The translations under genes and the position numbers were made by a program. DNA of 33,719 nt. It comes from Pseudomonas nitroreducens TX1. Its GTDB lineage: Bacteria > Pseudomonadota > Gammaproteobacteria > Pseudomonadales > Pseudomonadaceae. The DNA lies in the NCBI RefSeq assembly GCF_000313755.1, contig NZ_AMZB01000064.1, positions 1-33,719 of the forward strand. Reading direction: 5' to 3'. Below the pieces are notes generated by a model. The model was not told the origin of the DNA and ran no database searches. It saw only the letters and a program-made list of their open reading frames with translations. This document shows, in pieces, positions 1-8,382 of the stretch (the first letter of the stretch is position 1; each line of letters starts with the position of its first letter).

Positions 1-2430
1 GGTCAGCTTGGCGCCGTCATCGGCGTCACTGGCGGCAAGCTGGCCGCTGATCTTCGCGTCTTCGGTCACCGCAGCGCTGGTGGCGCTGGCGACCGGCGCA
101 TCGTTGCTGCCGGTGACGGTGATGGTGATGGTCTGCGGATCGCTCAGTGTGCCGTCGTTGTCCTTGGCCTGGTAAGTGAAGGTGACGTCGCGGCTCTGGC
201 CGTCGGGCAGGTTGTCGAAGTCCTTGCCCGGCGTGAAGACGTAGCTGCCATCGGCGTTGAAGACTAGGGTGCCGTTGTTGGCGCCGACGTCGGTGGTCAG
301 CTGGTAGCCGACCACTGTGCCGTCCACGTCGCTGGCCGCCGGGACCTGGCCGTTGAGTACGGTGTTCTCTTCGGTGGTGGCGCTGCCGGCGACGGCGATC
401 GGCGCGTCGTTGGTGCCGGTCACGGTAATGGTGATGGTCTGCGGGTCGCTCAGCGCGCCGTTGTTGTCCTTCGCCTGGTAGGTGAAGGTCACGTCGCGGG
501 TTTCGCCCTGGGCCAGGCTGTCGAAGTCCTTGCCGGGGTTGAAGACGTAGCTGCCGTCCGGGTTGAAGATCAGGCTGCCATTGCCCTGGCCGACGTCGGT
601 GGTCAGTTGGTAGCCGGCGACGCTGCCGTCCACGTCGGAGGCGGCCGGCACCTGGCCGTTGAGCACGCTGTTCTCGTCGGTGGTCGCCGCGCCCGGCTGG
701 GCAACCGGCGCGTCGTTGCTGCCGGTCACGGTGATAGTGATGGTCTGCGGGTCGCTCAGCGCGCCGTTGTTGTCCTTCGCCTGGTAAATGAAGGTGATGT
801 CGCGGGTCTCGCCCTGGGCCAGGCTGTCGAAGTCCTTGCCGGGGTTGAAGACGTAGCTGCCATCCGGGTTGAAGGTCAGGTTGCCGTTGCCCTGGCCGAC
901 GCCGGTGGCCAGTTGGTAGCCGGCAACGTTGCCGTCCACGTCGGAGGCGGCCGGGACCTGGCCGTTGAGCACGGTGTTCTCTTCGGTGGTGGCACTGCCG
1001 GAGGCAGCGACCGGTGCATCGTTGGTGCCGGTCAGGGTGACGGTGAGGTTGGCGGTGCTGGTTGCGCCGTGCTCGTCGGTGACGCTGTAGGGCACCTGCA
1101 CGACCAGGGTCTCGCCCTCGGCCAGGTGCTGGTAGGCCGGATCCTTGCCATCGAAGGTCCAGCTGCCGTCCGGCTTCAGGGTGAAGCCCGCCGGCGGATT
1201 GCCGTTGGTGGTGAAGGTGAGGGTGGCGCCGGTGTCGCGGTCGCTGGCCACCAGCTGGCCGCCGATCACGCTGTCCTCGTTGCCGCTGGCCTGGCCATCC
1301 TGGGCGACCGGGGTGTCGTTGGCGCCCTGGATGTTCACGGTGATGACGCGGGTGTCGGTGGCGCCGGAGGCATCGGTCACGGTGACGGTGAAGCTTTCCG
1401 TCGGGTTCTGGCCCTGGGGCAGGGCGTTCACCGCGTTGGCGTCGACCACATAGGTGTAGCTGCCGTCGGCATTGACGGTCAGTTCGCCGTAGGCGCCCTT
1501 GGCGCTACCGCTCCAGGTCAGATTGGTGTCGTCGACGTCCGTGGCGGTCAGTTGGCCCTTGATGTCGGCGAAGCTGTCGTTGGCGGCAGTGTCGGTGATG
1601 GCACTGGTATAGGTGCCTGTGGCCACCGGGGCGTCGTTCACCGGGGTAATGCCGACGTTCACCACCAGCGTGCTGGCCGCGCCACGGCTGTCGGTGACGA
1701 TCACCGTGAAGCTGTCGGTGCCGTTGTAGTCGCCGTTGGGGTTGTACTGCCAGGTGCCATCGGGGTTGAGCACCAGCAGGCCGTTGGTCGGCGCCTGGCC
1801 GACGCTGTAGGCGATCAGGTCGCCGTTGCCGTCGCGGCCGGAGAAGGCACCGGTGAGCTGGGTGTCTTCGGCGGTGGTGAGGTTCAGCACGCCGTTGCTG
1901 CCGTCGGTGATCACCGGCGCCAGGTTGGGCGGCAGTTCGCCCTGGCGCTGGTCATCGCCGGCGCCTCCGTTGCCCAGGCCGTTGGTGGCATAGCCGATGT
2001 TCGCGTCGACGCGACCGGCCGTGGCGTCCAGCACCACGAAGCTGTGGCCGCCACCCACGCCGCCGTTGCCGCCCGCGGCCGAAGGCGCAGCGCTCGGGCC
2101 GGCTGCGGTGGGCGCCAGCGCCTGGGTCGGGTCGAGGCCGGCGGCGATGGCCTTTTGCAGGTCTTCGGTGCTCGGCGCGTTGACCGGCTGCGCGGCGGCG
2201 TGGTGCGCCTCGCCCTGCGGCAGGTCGGCGCTGCTCCACTGGCTGTCGCGGCCCAGGTCCACCAGCTTGCCCTTGCCGACATCGAGCGTCACCGCGCCGG
2301 AGGCGCCGGTGAGCAACTGCTCGCCCTGGTAGATGCGGTCACCTTCGACCAGGACGCGCTGGGCGCCTTCGGGGGATACCGCAATCACTTGGCCGATGAT
2401 GCTTTTTACGACGGCGACGACGCTGCTCAT
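1..2430 (-). CDS. LapA-type giant adhesin, N-terminal part (runs off the window)
   Basis: The frame is open from an ATG at 2430 down to base 1 (810 codons, no stop), so the C-terminus lies outside the window. A good ribosome site (AGGAGA) precedes the ATG. Residues 1-105 resemble the retention module of LapA-type adhesins, which holds the protein in the outer membrane during type I secretion. TAAG at residues 108-111 matches the di-alanine site cut by the periplasmic protease LapG and sits where it does in P. fluorescens LapA. A Gly-rich linker (about 117-130) is followed by Ig-like/VCBS-type repeats with NDAPVA and FTVTVTD motifs, including three 102-residue units at 469-570, 571-672 and 673-774. 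The divergent neighbours encode a matching type I exporter. The role inferred is cell-surface attachment and biofilm. Family assignment is firm; whether it is the orthologue of LapA or of P. aeruginosa BapA (PA1874) is open. Confidence 0.9.
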   Translation of the reverse strand, partial: MSSVVAVVKSIIGQVIAVSPEGAQRVLVEGDRIYQGEQLLTGASGAVTLDVGKGKLVDLGRDSQWSSADLPQGEAHHAAAQPVNAPSTEDLQKAIAAGLDPTQALAPTAAGPSAAPSAAGGNGGVGGGHSFVVLDATAGRVDANIGYATNGLGNGGAGDDQRQGELPPNLAPVITDGSNGVLNLTTAEDTQLTGAFSGRDGNGDLIAYSVGQAPTNGLLVLNPDGTWQYNPNGDYNGTDSFTVIVTDSRGAASTLVVNVGITPVNDAPVATGTYTSAITDTAANDSFADIKGQLTATDVDDTNLTWSGSAKGAYGELTVNADGSYTYVVDANAVNALPQGQNPTESFTVTVTDASGATDTRVITVNIQGANDTPVAQDGQASGNEDSVIGGQLVASDRDTGATLTFTTNGNPPAGFTLKPDGSWTFDGKDPAYQHLAEGETLVVQVPYSVTDEHGATSTANLTVTLTGTNDAPVAASGSATTEENTVLNGQVPAASDVDGNVAGYQLATGVGQGNGNLTFNPDGSYVFNPGKDFDSLAQGETRDITFIYQAKDNNGALSDPQTITITVTGSNDAPVAQPGAATTDENSVLNGQVPAASDVDGSVAGYQLTTDVGQGNGSLIFNPDGSYVFNPGKDFDSLAQGETRDVTFTYQAKDNNGALSDPQTITITVTGTNDAPIAVAGSATTEENTVLNGQVPAASDVDGTVVGYQLTTDVGANNGTLVFNADGSYVFTPGKDFDNLPDGQSRDVTFTYQAKDNDGTLSDPQTITITVTGSNDAPVASATSAAVTEDAKISGQLAASDADDGAKLT
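109..1026 (-). repeat. Three tandem 306-bp repeats in the adhesin gene
   Basis: The conserved junction GCCGGT begins at 109, 415, 721 and 1027, giving an exact 306-bp period (102 codons). In the coding direction each unit opens with T/S-NDAP and contains NGQVPAASDVDG, GSYVF and DPQTITITVTG. The units are similar but not identical at the DNA level. The pattern breaks into a different VCBS-like sequence left of 109, and the repeats right of 1027 are divergent. Such arrays usually extend much further in LapA-like proteins, so more copies may lie outside the window. Confidence 0.9.
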
Positions 2431-2768
2431 GCACTTCTCCTGGTGAGGCTTGCCTGGTTGCCGACCGGCCGCGAGTGGGGTCGGCTCAGGAGGCATTCCC
2501 TTGTCTGTAAGAGCAAAAAGTTTGGCGTCAAAAACATGGCTTATAGCGGTTGGAAATTAGGTATATGCCAATGTATTGACCATTCGATTGCCATCCTAAA
2601 CAATTGGCAAATCGATGTCACTTTGATATCGGTGGTTCGCTCAAAAAAATTTAGCGTGAAATTCATCACGCTTTTGAAGCTTTTCTTGCAGCCATTCGCC
2701 GGTCTTTTGACGCTCCTTAGCGGCAATCGAATCGCTGCGGCTATCTCACTGATAAGGATGTTTTCCTC
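2431..2768. promoter_or_regulatory. AT-rich divergent control region of adhesin and exporter
   Basis: This 338-bp gap separates the start codons of the adhesin (leftward) and the TolC-like gene (rightward). Bases of about 2510-2700 are strikingly AT-rich against the GC-rich surroundings, which is typical of a regulated promoter. A TATAAG element read leftwards lies at 2540-2545, but I found no well-spaced -35 partner. No credible gene fits here. The FleQ-like palindrome inside is listed separately. Confidence 0.6.
2567..2580. promoter_or_regulatory. Candidate FleQ box
   Basis: GCCAATGTATTGAC matches the published FleQ consensus GTCAATNNATTGAC at 11 of 12 defined positions. It is centred about 143 bp upstream of the adhesin ATG and about 195 bp upstream of the TolC-like ATG. 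A weaker match (8 of 12) directly abuts it at 2580-2593. FleQ is the c-di-GMP-responsive regulator that controls biofilm-matrix and adhesin genes in Pseudomonas. Binding here is inferred from the motif and the context only. Confidence 0.6.
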
Positions 2769-4130
2769 ATGCGCATGCGATTCGCCCACGCCGTACCCTT
2801 CGCCCTGGCTTTCGTCATTCCCGTTGCCCTGCCGGTGCAGGCCGACACCCTCAACCAGGCCATGCAGAAGGCCCTGGAGTACCACCCGGAAGTCCAGGCC
2901 GGGGTGAACTCGCGCCTGGCGGCAGACAAGCAACTACGTGCGGCGAAGGGTGGCTACCTGCCGTCCGTCGACCTGACCGCCGGCTATGGGCGGGAAGGCT
3001 CCGACAACACCACCACCCGTGGCCAAGGCGACCATTGGGAAACCCTGAACCGTGGCGAATCCAACCTCGCCCTGCGCCAGATGGTGTTCGACGGCTTCGC
3101 CACCTCCAGCGAGGTCGGCCGCCAGCAGGCCAACGTCAACTCCCGCGCCTACGCGTTGCTGGGCACCTCCGAGCGCACCGCGCTGGACGTCGCGCAGGTC
3201 TACACCGACGTGCTGCGTCGTCAGGAAATGGTTCGTCTGGCCGAGGAAAACCTCAAAAGCCACCAGCGCGTCTACGACCAGATCAGCCTGCGCAGCGCCC
3301 GTGGTGTTGGCCGTCTCGCCGACCAGGACCAGGCCGAGGCCCGCCTGGCCCAGGCGCAGAACAACCTGATGACCGAAAAGACCAACCTGGCCGACGCCCG
3401 TACCAACTACTACAGCGTGGTGGGCAGCGATCCGGTGGAGCTGAGCGAGCCGACCGGTCTGGTCGGCCAGCTGCCGGAAGACCTGCAGGCCGCTCGCCGC
3501 CAACTGGTGGAGAACAGCCCGATCCTGCGCTCCGCGGAATCCGACGTGGCCGCCGCCGAGAAGCAGTACGACGCGGCGAAATCGACCTTCTATCCGAGAT
3601 TCGATGCAGAACTTTCCCGAGGTGCCGATAACAACCTCGACGGAGAAGAAGGCCACAACAACGAATGGCAGGCCATGTTGCGCATGCGCTACAACCTGTT
3701 CGCCGGTGGCAGCAACAAGGCCGAGCTGGAAGCCAAGTCCTATCAGGCGAACCAGGCCCTGGATATCCGCAACAACGCCCTGCGTCAGTTGAACGAGGAA
3801 CTCGGATTGTCCTGGAACGCCCTGAACAACGCCCGCGACCAGTTGCCGATCGCCCGCCAGTACGTGGACTACAGCACCCGCGTGCGCGAGGCCTACCAGA
3901 AGCAGTTCACCATCGGCGAGCGTACCCTGCTCGACCTGCTGGACAGCGAGAACGAGCTGTTCAACGCTTCGCGCCGCCTGGTCGACCTGAAGTACACCGA
4001 GCTGTTCACCCAGTACCGCATCAAGGCCACCCTGGGCGAACTGCTCAAGAGCCAGGGCGTGGTCGCGCCGATGGCCGCGGTGGCTTCCGAAGACATCAAG
4101 CCGAAAGTCCAGCTGCCCGGCCTCAACTAA
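2769..4130 (+). CDS. TolC-family outer-membrane protein of type I secretion system
   Basis: This 453-residue protein forms the outer-membrane channel of the exporter (LapE/AggA-like). A signal peptide (residues 1-25, ending PVQA before DTLNQA) is followed by the two repeated outer-membrane efflux domains, with the typical NxR/NxL-rich helices and the segment FTIGERTLLDLLDSENELF near 380. Length is normal for the family. The ATG at 2769 has AAGGA ten bases upstream; a second in-frame ATG at 2775 is possible. The gene is first in a tight three-gene operon: the ABC transporter begins 21 bp after its stop. Context with the divergent LapA-like gene makes adhesin export the likely job. Homologues in P. 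aeruginosa (PA1875-PA1877) have also been linked to biofilm antibiotic tolerance. Confidence 0.93.
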   Translation: MRMRFAHAVPFALAFVIPVALPVQADTLNQAMQKALEYHPEVQAGVNSRLAADKQLRAAKGGYLPSVDLTAGYGREGSDNTTTRGQGDHWETLNRGESNLALRQMVFDGFATSSEVGRQQANVNSRAYALLGTSERTALDVAQVYTDVLRRQEMVRLAEENLKSHQRVYDQISLRSARGVGRLADQDQAEARLAQAQNNLMTEKTNLADARTNYYSVVGSDPVELSEPTGLVGQLPEDLQAARRQLVENSPILRSAESDVAAAEKQYDAAKSTFYPRFDAELSRGADNNLDGEEGHNNEWQAMLRMRYNLFAGGSNKAELEAKSYQANQALDIRNNALRQLNEELGLSWNALNNARDQLPIARQYVDYSTRVREAYQKQFTIGERTLLDLLDSENELFNASRRLVDLKYTELFTQYRIKATLGELLKSQGVVAPMAAVASEDIKPKVQLPGLN

Positions 4131-4151
4131 CCTGCCCGAGAGAGCATCCGC

Positions 4152-6308
4152 GTGGATCAAGAAGTCAGCGCCGTACCCCTAAGCCACGATCCGCGCGGTC
4201 TGCTGGATGACCCGCTGCTGGACAGCCTGCTGACGCTCTGTCAGCTGCACCAGAAGCCGGCCAGCCGCGCCATGCTCACCAGCGGCCTGCCGCTGCCCGG
4301 CCAGCGCCTGTCCGCCGAACTGCTGCCCCGCGCAGCGGCTCGCGCAGGCCTGCAGGGGCGCCTGCTGCAGCGCAGGCTGGAGCAGATTCCCGCACTGGCG
4401 ATGCCCGCCATGCTGCTGCTGCGCGAAGGGCGCTGCGCGGTGCTGCTGGGCTGGGAGAGCAACGGCGATGCGCGCCTCTTGCTGTCGGAAAGCGACGGCG
4501 GCGAAGTGCGTGTCAGCCGCGAACTGCTGAGCGAGGACTACGCCGGCCAGGCCTTCTTCGCCCAGCCGCAGCACAAGTTCGACCTGCAGCACGGCGAGCT
4601 GATCCCGCGCGCCAAGAGCTGGTTCCGCGACACCCTCAAGCGCTCGCGCTGGCTGTATGTCGACGCCGTGGCCGCCAGCCTGCTGATCAACCTGATCGCC
4701 CTGGCCGCGCCGCTGTTCGTGATGAACGTCTACGACCGCGTGGTGCCCAACCAGGCCGCCGCCACCCTCTGGGTGCTGGCCATCGGCATCAGCGGCGCCT
4801 ACCTGTTCGACCTGCTGCTCAAGACCATGCGCGGCCTGTGCCTGGACCTGGCCGGCAAGAAGACCGACCTGATCATCTCGGCGACGCTGTTCGAGCGCAT
4901 CGTCGGCATGAGCATGAAGTACCGCCCGGCGCGGGTCGGTTCGTTCGCCCAGAACATCCACGAATTCCAGACGCTGCGCGACTTCCTCAACTCGCTCACG
5001 CTCACCACCCTGATCGACCTGCCGTTCACCCTGCTGATCCTGCTGGTGATCGGCATCATCGGCGGGCCGCTGGTGTTCGTCCCGCTGGTGGCCTTCCCGT
5101 TGGCCGCGGGCCTGGGCTGGCTGCTGCAGAAGCCGCTGGTGGAGACCATGAACCGCACCATGGCGCTGGCCGCCGAGCGCCAGTCCAGCCTGATCGAGAC
5201 CCTCGCCAGCATCGACGCGGTGAAGGTCAACAACGCCGAGAGCGAGCGCCAGTACCTCTGGGAGCAGACCATCGGCACCCTCAGCCGCCTGGAGTTGCGG
5301 GTCAAGCTGCTGTCCACCCTGGCGATGAACATCACGGTGCTGATCCAGGCACTGGCCGGGGTCATCATGATCATCGGCGGCGTCTACCTGATCATCGCCG
5401 GCGACCTGTCCATGGGCGGCCTGATCGCCTGCTACATGCTCAATGGCCGCGCCCTCGGCCCGCTGACCCAGCTCTCCGGGCTGATCCAGCGCTACCAGCA
5501 GGCGCGCCTGTCCATGGCCACCACCAACCAGATGATGGAGCTGCCCCAGGAGCGCAACGCCGACGAGCGTCCGCTGACCCGCTCGCAACTGCGCGGCGGC
5601 ATCGAAATGCGCGGCCTCGACTTCGCCTACCCGAACCAGCAGGTGGCGGCGCTGCACGGCATCAACCTGCAGATCCGCGCCGGCGAAAAAATCGGCATCA
5701 TCGGCCGCAGCGGCTCGGGCAAGAGTTCGCTGGCCAAGCTGATCGTCGGCCTGCACCAGCCCGAGAATGGCAACCTGCTGGTGGACGGCGCCGACGTGCG
5801 CCAGCTGGACATCAGCGAGCTGCGCCACAACATCGGCTACGTGCCGCAGGACATCAGCCTGTTCAGCGGCACCCTGCGCGACAACCTGGTCAGCGGCGCC
5901 CGCTACATCGATGACGAACGCGTACTGGAAGTGGCCGAGCTGACCGGCGTCAACGAGTTCGTCCGCCTGCACCCGCAGGGCTATGAGCTGCAGGTCGGCG
6001 AGCGCGGCCACAACCTCTCCGGCGGCCAGCGGCAGAACGTCGCCCTCGCACGCGCGCTGCTGCTCGACCCGCCGATCCTGCTGCTGGACGAACCCACCAG
6101 CGCCATGGACAACGCCGGCGAAGAGCGTCTGAAACAGCGCCTGCAGGCGATCATGGGCGAGAAGACACTGCTGCTGGTCACCCACCGCGCCTCCATGCTC
6201 AGCCTGGTGGATCGCCTGGTGATCATCGACAAGGGCCGCATCATCGCCGACGGTCCGAAGGACGTGGTCATGGATGCACTGAAGAAGGGGCAGATCAGTG
6301 TCGCTTAA
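4152..6308 (+). CDS. Type I secretion ABC transporter, LapB-like
   Basis: This inner-membrane ATPase (718 residues, GTG start after a GAGAGAG ribosome site) powers export of the adhesin. Residues of about 20-150 form a peptidase-C39-like domain that lacks an obvious catalytic Cys-His pair, as in RTX/adhesin exporters where it only docks substrate. A six-helix membrane domain spans about 165-450. The nucleotide-binding domain shows Walker A GRSGSGKSS (518-526), signature LSGGQ (622-626) and Walker B ILLLDEP (642-648), followed by a switch His in LLVTHRAS. The gene overlaps the next one by 11 bp, indicating translational coupling. It is very likely the partner of the flanking TolC-like and HlyD-like proteins. 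A peptide or antibiotic exporter is less likely given the adjacent adhesin. Confidence 0.94.
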   Translation: MDQEVSAVPLSHDPRGLLDDPLLDSLLTLCQLHQKPASRAMLTSGLPLPGQRLSAELLPRAAARAGLQGRLLQRRLEQIPALAMPAMLLLREGRCAVLLGWESNGDARLLLSESDGGEVRVSRELLSEDYAGQAFFAQPQHKFDLQHGELIPRAKSWFRDTLKRSRWLYVDAVAASLLINLIALAAPLFVMNVYDRVVPNQAAATLWVLAIGISGAYLFDLLLKTMRGLCLDLAGKKTDLIISATLFERIVGMSMKYRPARVGSFAQNIHEFQTLRDFLNSLTLTTLIDLPFTLLILLVIGIIGGPLVFVPLVAFPLAAGLGWLLQKPLVETMNRTMALAAERQSSLIETLASIDAVKVNNAESERQYLWEQTIGTLSRLELRVKLLSTLAMNITVLIQALAGVIMIIGGVYLIIAGDLSMGGLIACYMLNGRALGPLTQLSGLIQRYQQARLSMATTNQMMELPQERNADERPLTRSQLRGGIEMRGLDFAYPNQQVAALHGINLQIRAGEKIGIIGRSGSGKSSLAKLIVGLHQPENGNLLVDGADVRQLDISELRHNIGYVPQDISLFSGTLRDNLVSGARYIDDERVLEVAELTGVNEFVRLHPQGYELQVGERGHNLSGGQRQNVALARALLLDPPILLLDEPTSAMDNAGEERLKQRLQAIMGEKTLLLVTHRASMLSLVDRLVIIDKGRIIADGPKDVVMDALKKGQISVA

Positions 6309-7668
6309 TCCTCTGGGCAATATCCGCCACTCGGTCCGTGGCTATTTCAAGGGCGGCGACAATCTCTCCGGCCAGCCGCTCCCGGAAGTCAGCAAGGCGC
6401 TGATCGAGGATGCGCCTCGCGTGGTGCGCCTGACCATCTGGATCCTGATCGGCTTCGTTGCCTTCCTGCTGCTCTGGGCGCATTTCGCGCAGATCGACGA
6501 AGTCACCCGAGGCGAGGGCAAGGCGATTCCCTCGTCCAAGGTGCAGAAGATCCAGAACCTGGAAGGCGGCATCGTCTCGCAGATATTCGTCCATGAAGGG
6601 CAGGTGGTGCAGGCCGGCGAACAGCTGATGCGCCTGGACCCGACACGCTTCCAGTCCAACGTCGGCGAGACCGAGGCCGACCGCCTGGCGATGTTCCTGC
6701 GCGTGGAGCGTCTCTCCGCCGAGGTGGAAGACCGTCCGCTGAACATCCCCGCCGACGTGCGCGCCAAGGCTCCCGGCCAGGCGAGTAGCGAAGAGGCGCT
6801 GTTCCACAGCCGCCAGCAGCAGCTCAAGGACGAAACCGACGGCCTGCAGCAGCAACTGGTGCAGAAACAGCAGGAGCTACGCGAGTTCGTCTCCAAGCAG
6901 GCGCAGTATCGCAACAGCCTGAACCTGCTGCGCGAGGAAATCTCCATGTCCGCGCCGCTGGTGGCCCAAGGCGCCATGTCCCAGGTGGAACTGCTGCGCC
7001 TGAAGCGTTCGGAAGTGGAGAACCGCGGCCAGCTCGATGCCACCACGCTGGCCATCCCGCGGGCCGAGGCGGCGGTGAAGGAAGTCGAGCGCAAGGTCGC
7101 CGAGACCCAGTCGCGCTTCCGCAGCGACGCGCTGAAGGAACTCAACGAAGCGCGCACCGAACTGAGCAAGGCCACGGCCACCGGCAAGGCGCTGGAAGAC
7201 CGCGTCAGCCGCACCCTGGTCACCTCGCCGGTGCGCGGCATCGTCAAGCAGCTGCTGGTGAATACCATTGGCGGCGTGATCCAGCCGGGCAGCGACCTGA
7301 TCGAAATCGTCCCGCTGGACGACACCCTGCTGGTGGAAGCGCGCATCCGCCCGCAGGACATCGCCTTCCTGCGCCCCGGCCAGCACGCCATGGTCAAGTT
7401 CACCGCCTACGACTACACCATCTACGGCGGCCTGCAGGCGGACCTGGAGCAGATCGGTGCCGACACCGTCACCGACGACGACGGCAACAGCTTTTACCTG
7501 ATCAAGCTGCGCACCCGCAAAAGCCACCTGGGCACCGACGACAAACCGCTGCTGATCATCCCCGGGATGATCGCCACCGTGGACATCATGACCGGCAAGA
7601 AAAGCATCCTCAGCTACCTGCTCAAGCCCATCCTGCGGGCCAAGGCGGAGGCGCTGCGGGAGCGGTGA
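6298..7668 (+). CDS. HlyD-family membrane-fusion protein, LapC-like
   Basis: This 456-residue periplasmic adaptor links the ABC transporter to the TolC-like channel. It has a short cytoplasmic N-terminus, one membrane helix (about 43-62, WILIGFVAFLLLWAHFA), a lipoyl-type half (KIQNLEGGIV near 82), a long Gln/Glu/Lys-rich coiled coil (about 165-290) and the second half-motif SPVRGIVKQL near 311. The C-terminus has the LLKPILRAK segment common in type I adaptors. The GTG start at 6298 lies inside the end of the ABC gene, so the two are probably translationally coupled. The family call is certain. The substrate is inferred from the neighbouring adhesin. Confidence 0.94.
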   Translation: MSLNPLGNIRHSVRGYFKGGDNLSGQPLPEVSKALIEDAPRVVRLTIWILIGFVAFLLLWAHFAQIDEVTRGEGKAIPSSKVQKIQNLEGGIVSQIFVHEGQVVQAGEQLMRLDPTRFQSNVGETEADRLAMFLRVERLSAEVEDRPLNIPADVRAKAPGQASSEEALFHSRQQQLKDETDGLQQQLVQKQQELREFVSKQAQYRNSLNLLREEISMSAPLVAQGAMSQVELLRLKRSEVENRGQLDATTLAIPRAEAAVKEVERKVAETQSRFRSDALKELNEARTELSKATATGKALEDRVSRTLVTSPVRGIVKQLLVNTIGGVIQPGSDLIEIVPLDDTLLVEARIRPQDIAFLRPGQHAMVKFTAYDYTIYGGLQADLEQIGADTVTDDDGNSFYLIKLRTRKSHLGTDDKPLLIIPGMIATVDIMTGKKSILSYLLKPILRAKAEALRER

Positions 7669-7691
7669 TCCGGGCGGCATGGCGAAAACGC

Positions 7692-7732
7692 AAGCGAGTC
7701 GGAGTTTCTGCGGGAATCGGCTCGCTTTTCTC
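7692..7732 (+). terminator. Probable terminator of the secretion operon
   Basis: AAGCGAGTCG (7692-7701) can pair with CGGCTCGCTT (7718-7727), with one G-T pair, followed by TTTTCT. The position just after the HlyD-like stop fits an intrinsic terminator. The loop is long (16 bases), so it may be leaky and let the next gene be read through. Confidence 0.6.
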
Positions 7733-7787
7733 GGGAAGCGCCGGCAAGCTTGAGCTCTTTGCGTTTTGGTTCATCAGGAGCTTGATC

Positions 7788-8333
7788 ATGAAAGGGAATT
7801 TGCCGCTGGCCTTGTCTTTACTCGTTGCGCTGGGAGCGCCCACGGTTTTCGCCGAGGAGGCTGCAACCGGTTCCAGCGCCCTCAAGGATTCCGCCAAGGC
7901 GGCCGTATCCTCGGCCATTTCCGCTGGCAAGAATCTGCTGGGGGGAGTTTCCGACGGCGTCACCGAAGGTCGAGAGTCCGCCCAGGGTAGCGATGGTTCC
8001 ATCGTCGTCTCCAGCCTGGCGCAAATGGACGGTCAGGTCAGCGTTCAGTTGCTCAAGGTCGAACCAGGCGAGGATGGCAACCTGGTTGCCACGCTCGGGT
8101 TCAAGAACGCCACCGGGAAGCCGCTGCGCCTGATCAACCTGCGTCAGACCGGCGCGTTGCTGGCCATCGATCAGGAGGGTTACTCCAGCGCGCCTTTACC
8201 CGGTGCGATCAATCCGGATGACGTGACCATCCCGGCGAACACCGGAGTGCGGCAGAAGTTCGTGTTCGATGGTCCGACTGCTGCGGTGCAGTCGATCCGC
8301 CTTTGGGGACGCGATTTCGCCGTCAAGCCATAA
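7788..8333 (+). CDS. Exported protein of unknown function
   Basis: The ATG at 7788 is chosen because AGGAG lies seven bases upstream and a clean signal peptide follows (residues 1-22, ending VFA before EEAATG). The frame is open further upstream but lacks a start with those properties. The mature protein is about 159 residues. It has an Ala/Ser-rich helical part (about 28-65, SALKDSAKAAVSSAISAGKN), then a beta-rich part containing VSVQLLKVEPGEDGNLVATLGF and a C-terminal IRLWGRDFAVKP. I recognise no family. No lipobox Cys is present, so it is periplasmic or secreted. It lies behind the type I secretion operon and is probably co-inherited with it, but a probable terminator separates them and a functional link is not shown. 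Confidence 0.8.
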   Translation: MKGNLPLALSLLVALGAPTVFAEEAATGSSALKDSAKAAVSSAISAGKNLLGGVSDGVTEGRESAQGSDGSIVVSSLAQMDGQVSVQLLKVEPGEDGNLVATLGFKNATGKPLRLINLRQTGALLAIDQEGYSSAPLPGAINPDDVTIPANTGVRQKFVFDGPTAAVQSIRLWGRDFAVKP

Positions 8334-8350
8334 TCCCCATGGCGCCTGGA

Positions 8351-8382
8351 AGCCCCGCATTCGAGCGGGGCTTTTTGTTTTT
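8351..8382 (+). terminator. Strong intrinsic terminator
   Basis: AGCCCCGC (8351-8358) pairs perfectly with GCGGGGCT (8365-8372) across a six-base loop, and TTTTTGTTTTT follows. It ends the unknown exported-protein gene and separates it from the convergent oxidoreductase gene, whose stop is at 8382. Confidence 0.9.

Noticed and set aside
607..2907. A 766-residue rightward open frame across the adhesin start and the promoter region
   Set aside because: It is the antisense of the adhesin repeats, low in complexity (Val/Gly/Ala-rich), runs through the AT-rich promoter into the TolC-like gene, and lacks a ribosome site.
4179..6320. A 713-residue leftward frame opposite the ABC transporter
   Set aside because: It is a GC-bias shadow rich in His, Gln, Asp and Ala with no domain. 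The opposite strand has Walker A, LSGGQ and Walker B.
2769..7668. Reading the three-gene exporter as a drug-efflux pump
   Set aside because: The C39-like domain of the ABC protein and the divergent LapA-like substrate gene point to type I protein secretion. Antibiotic tolerance reported for homologues can be secondary.
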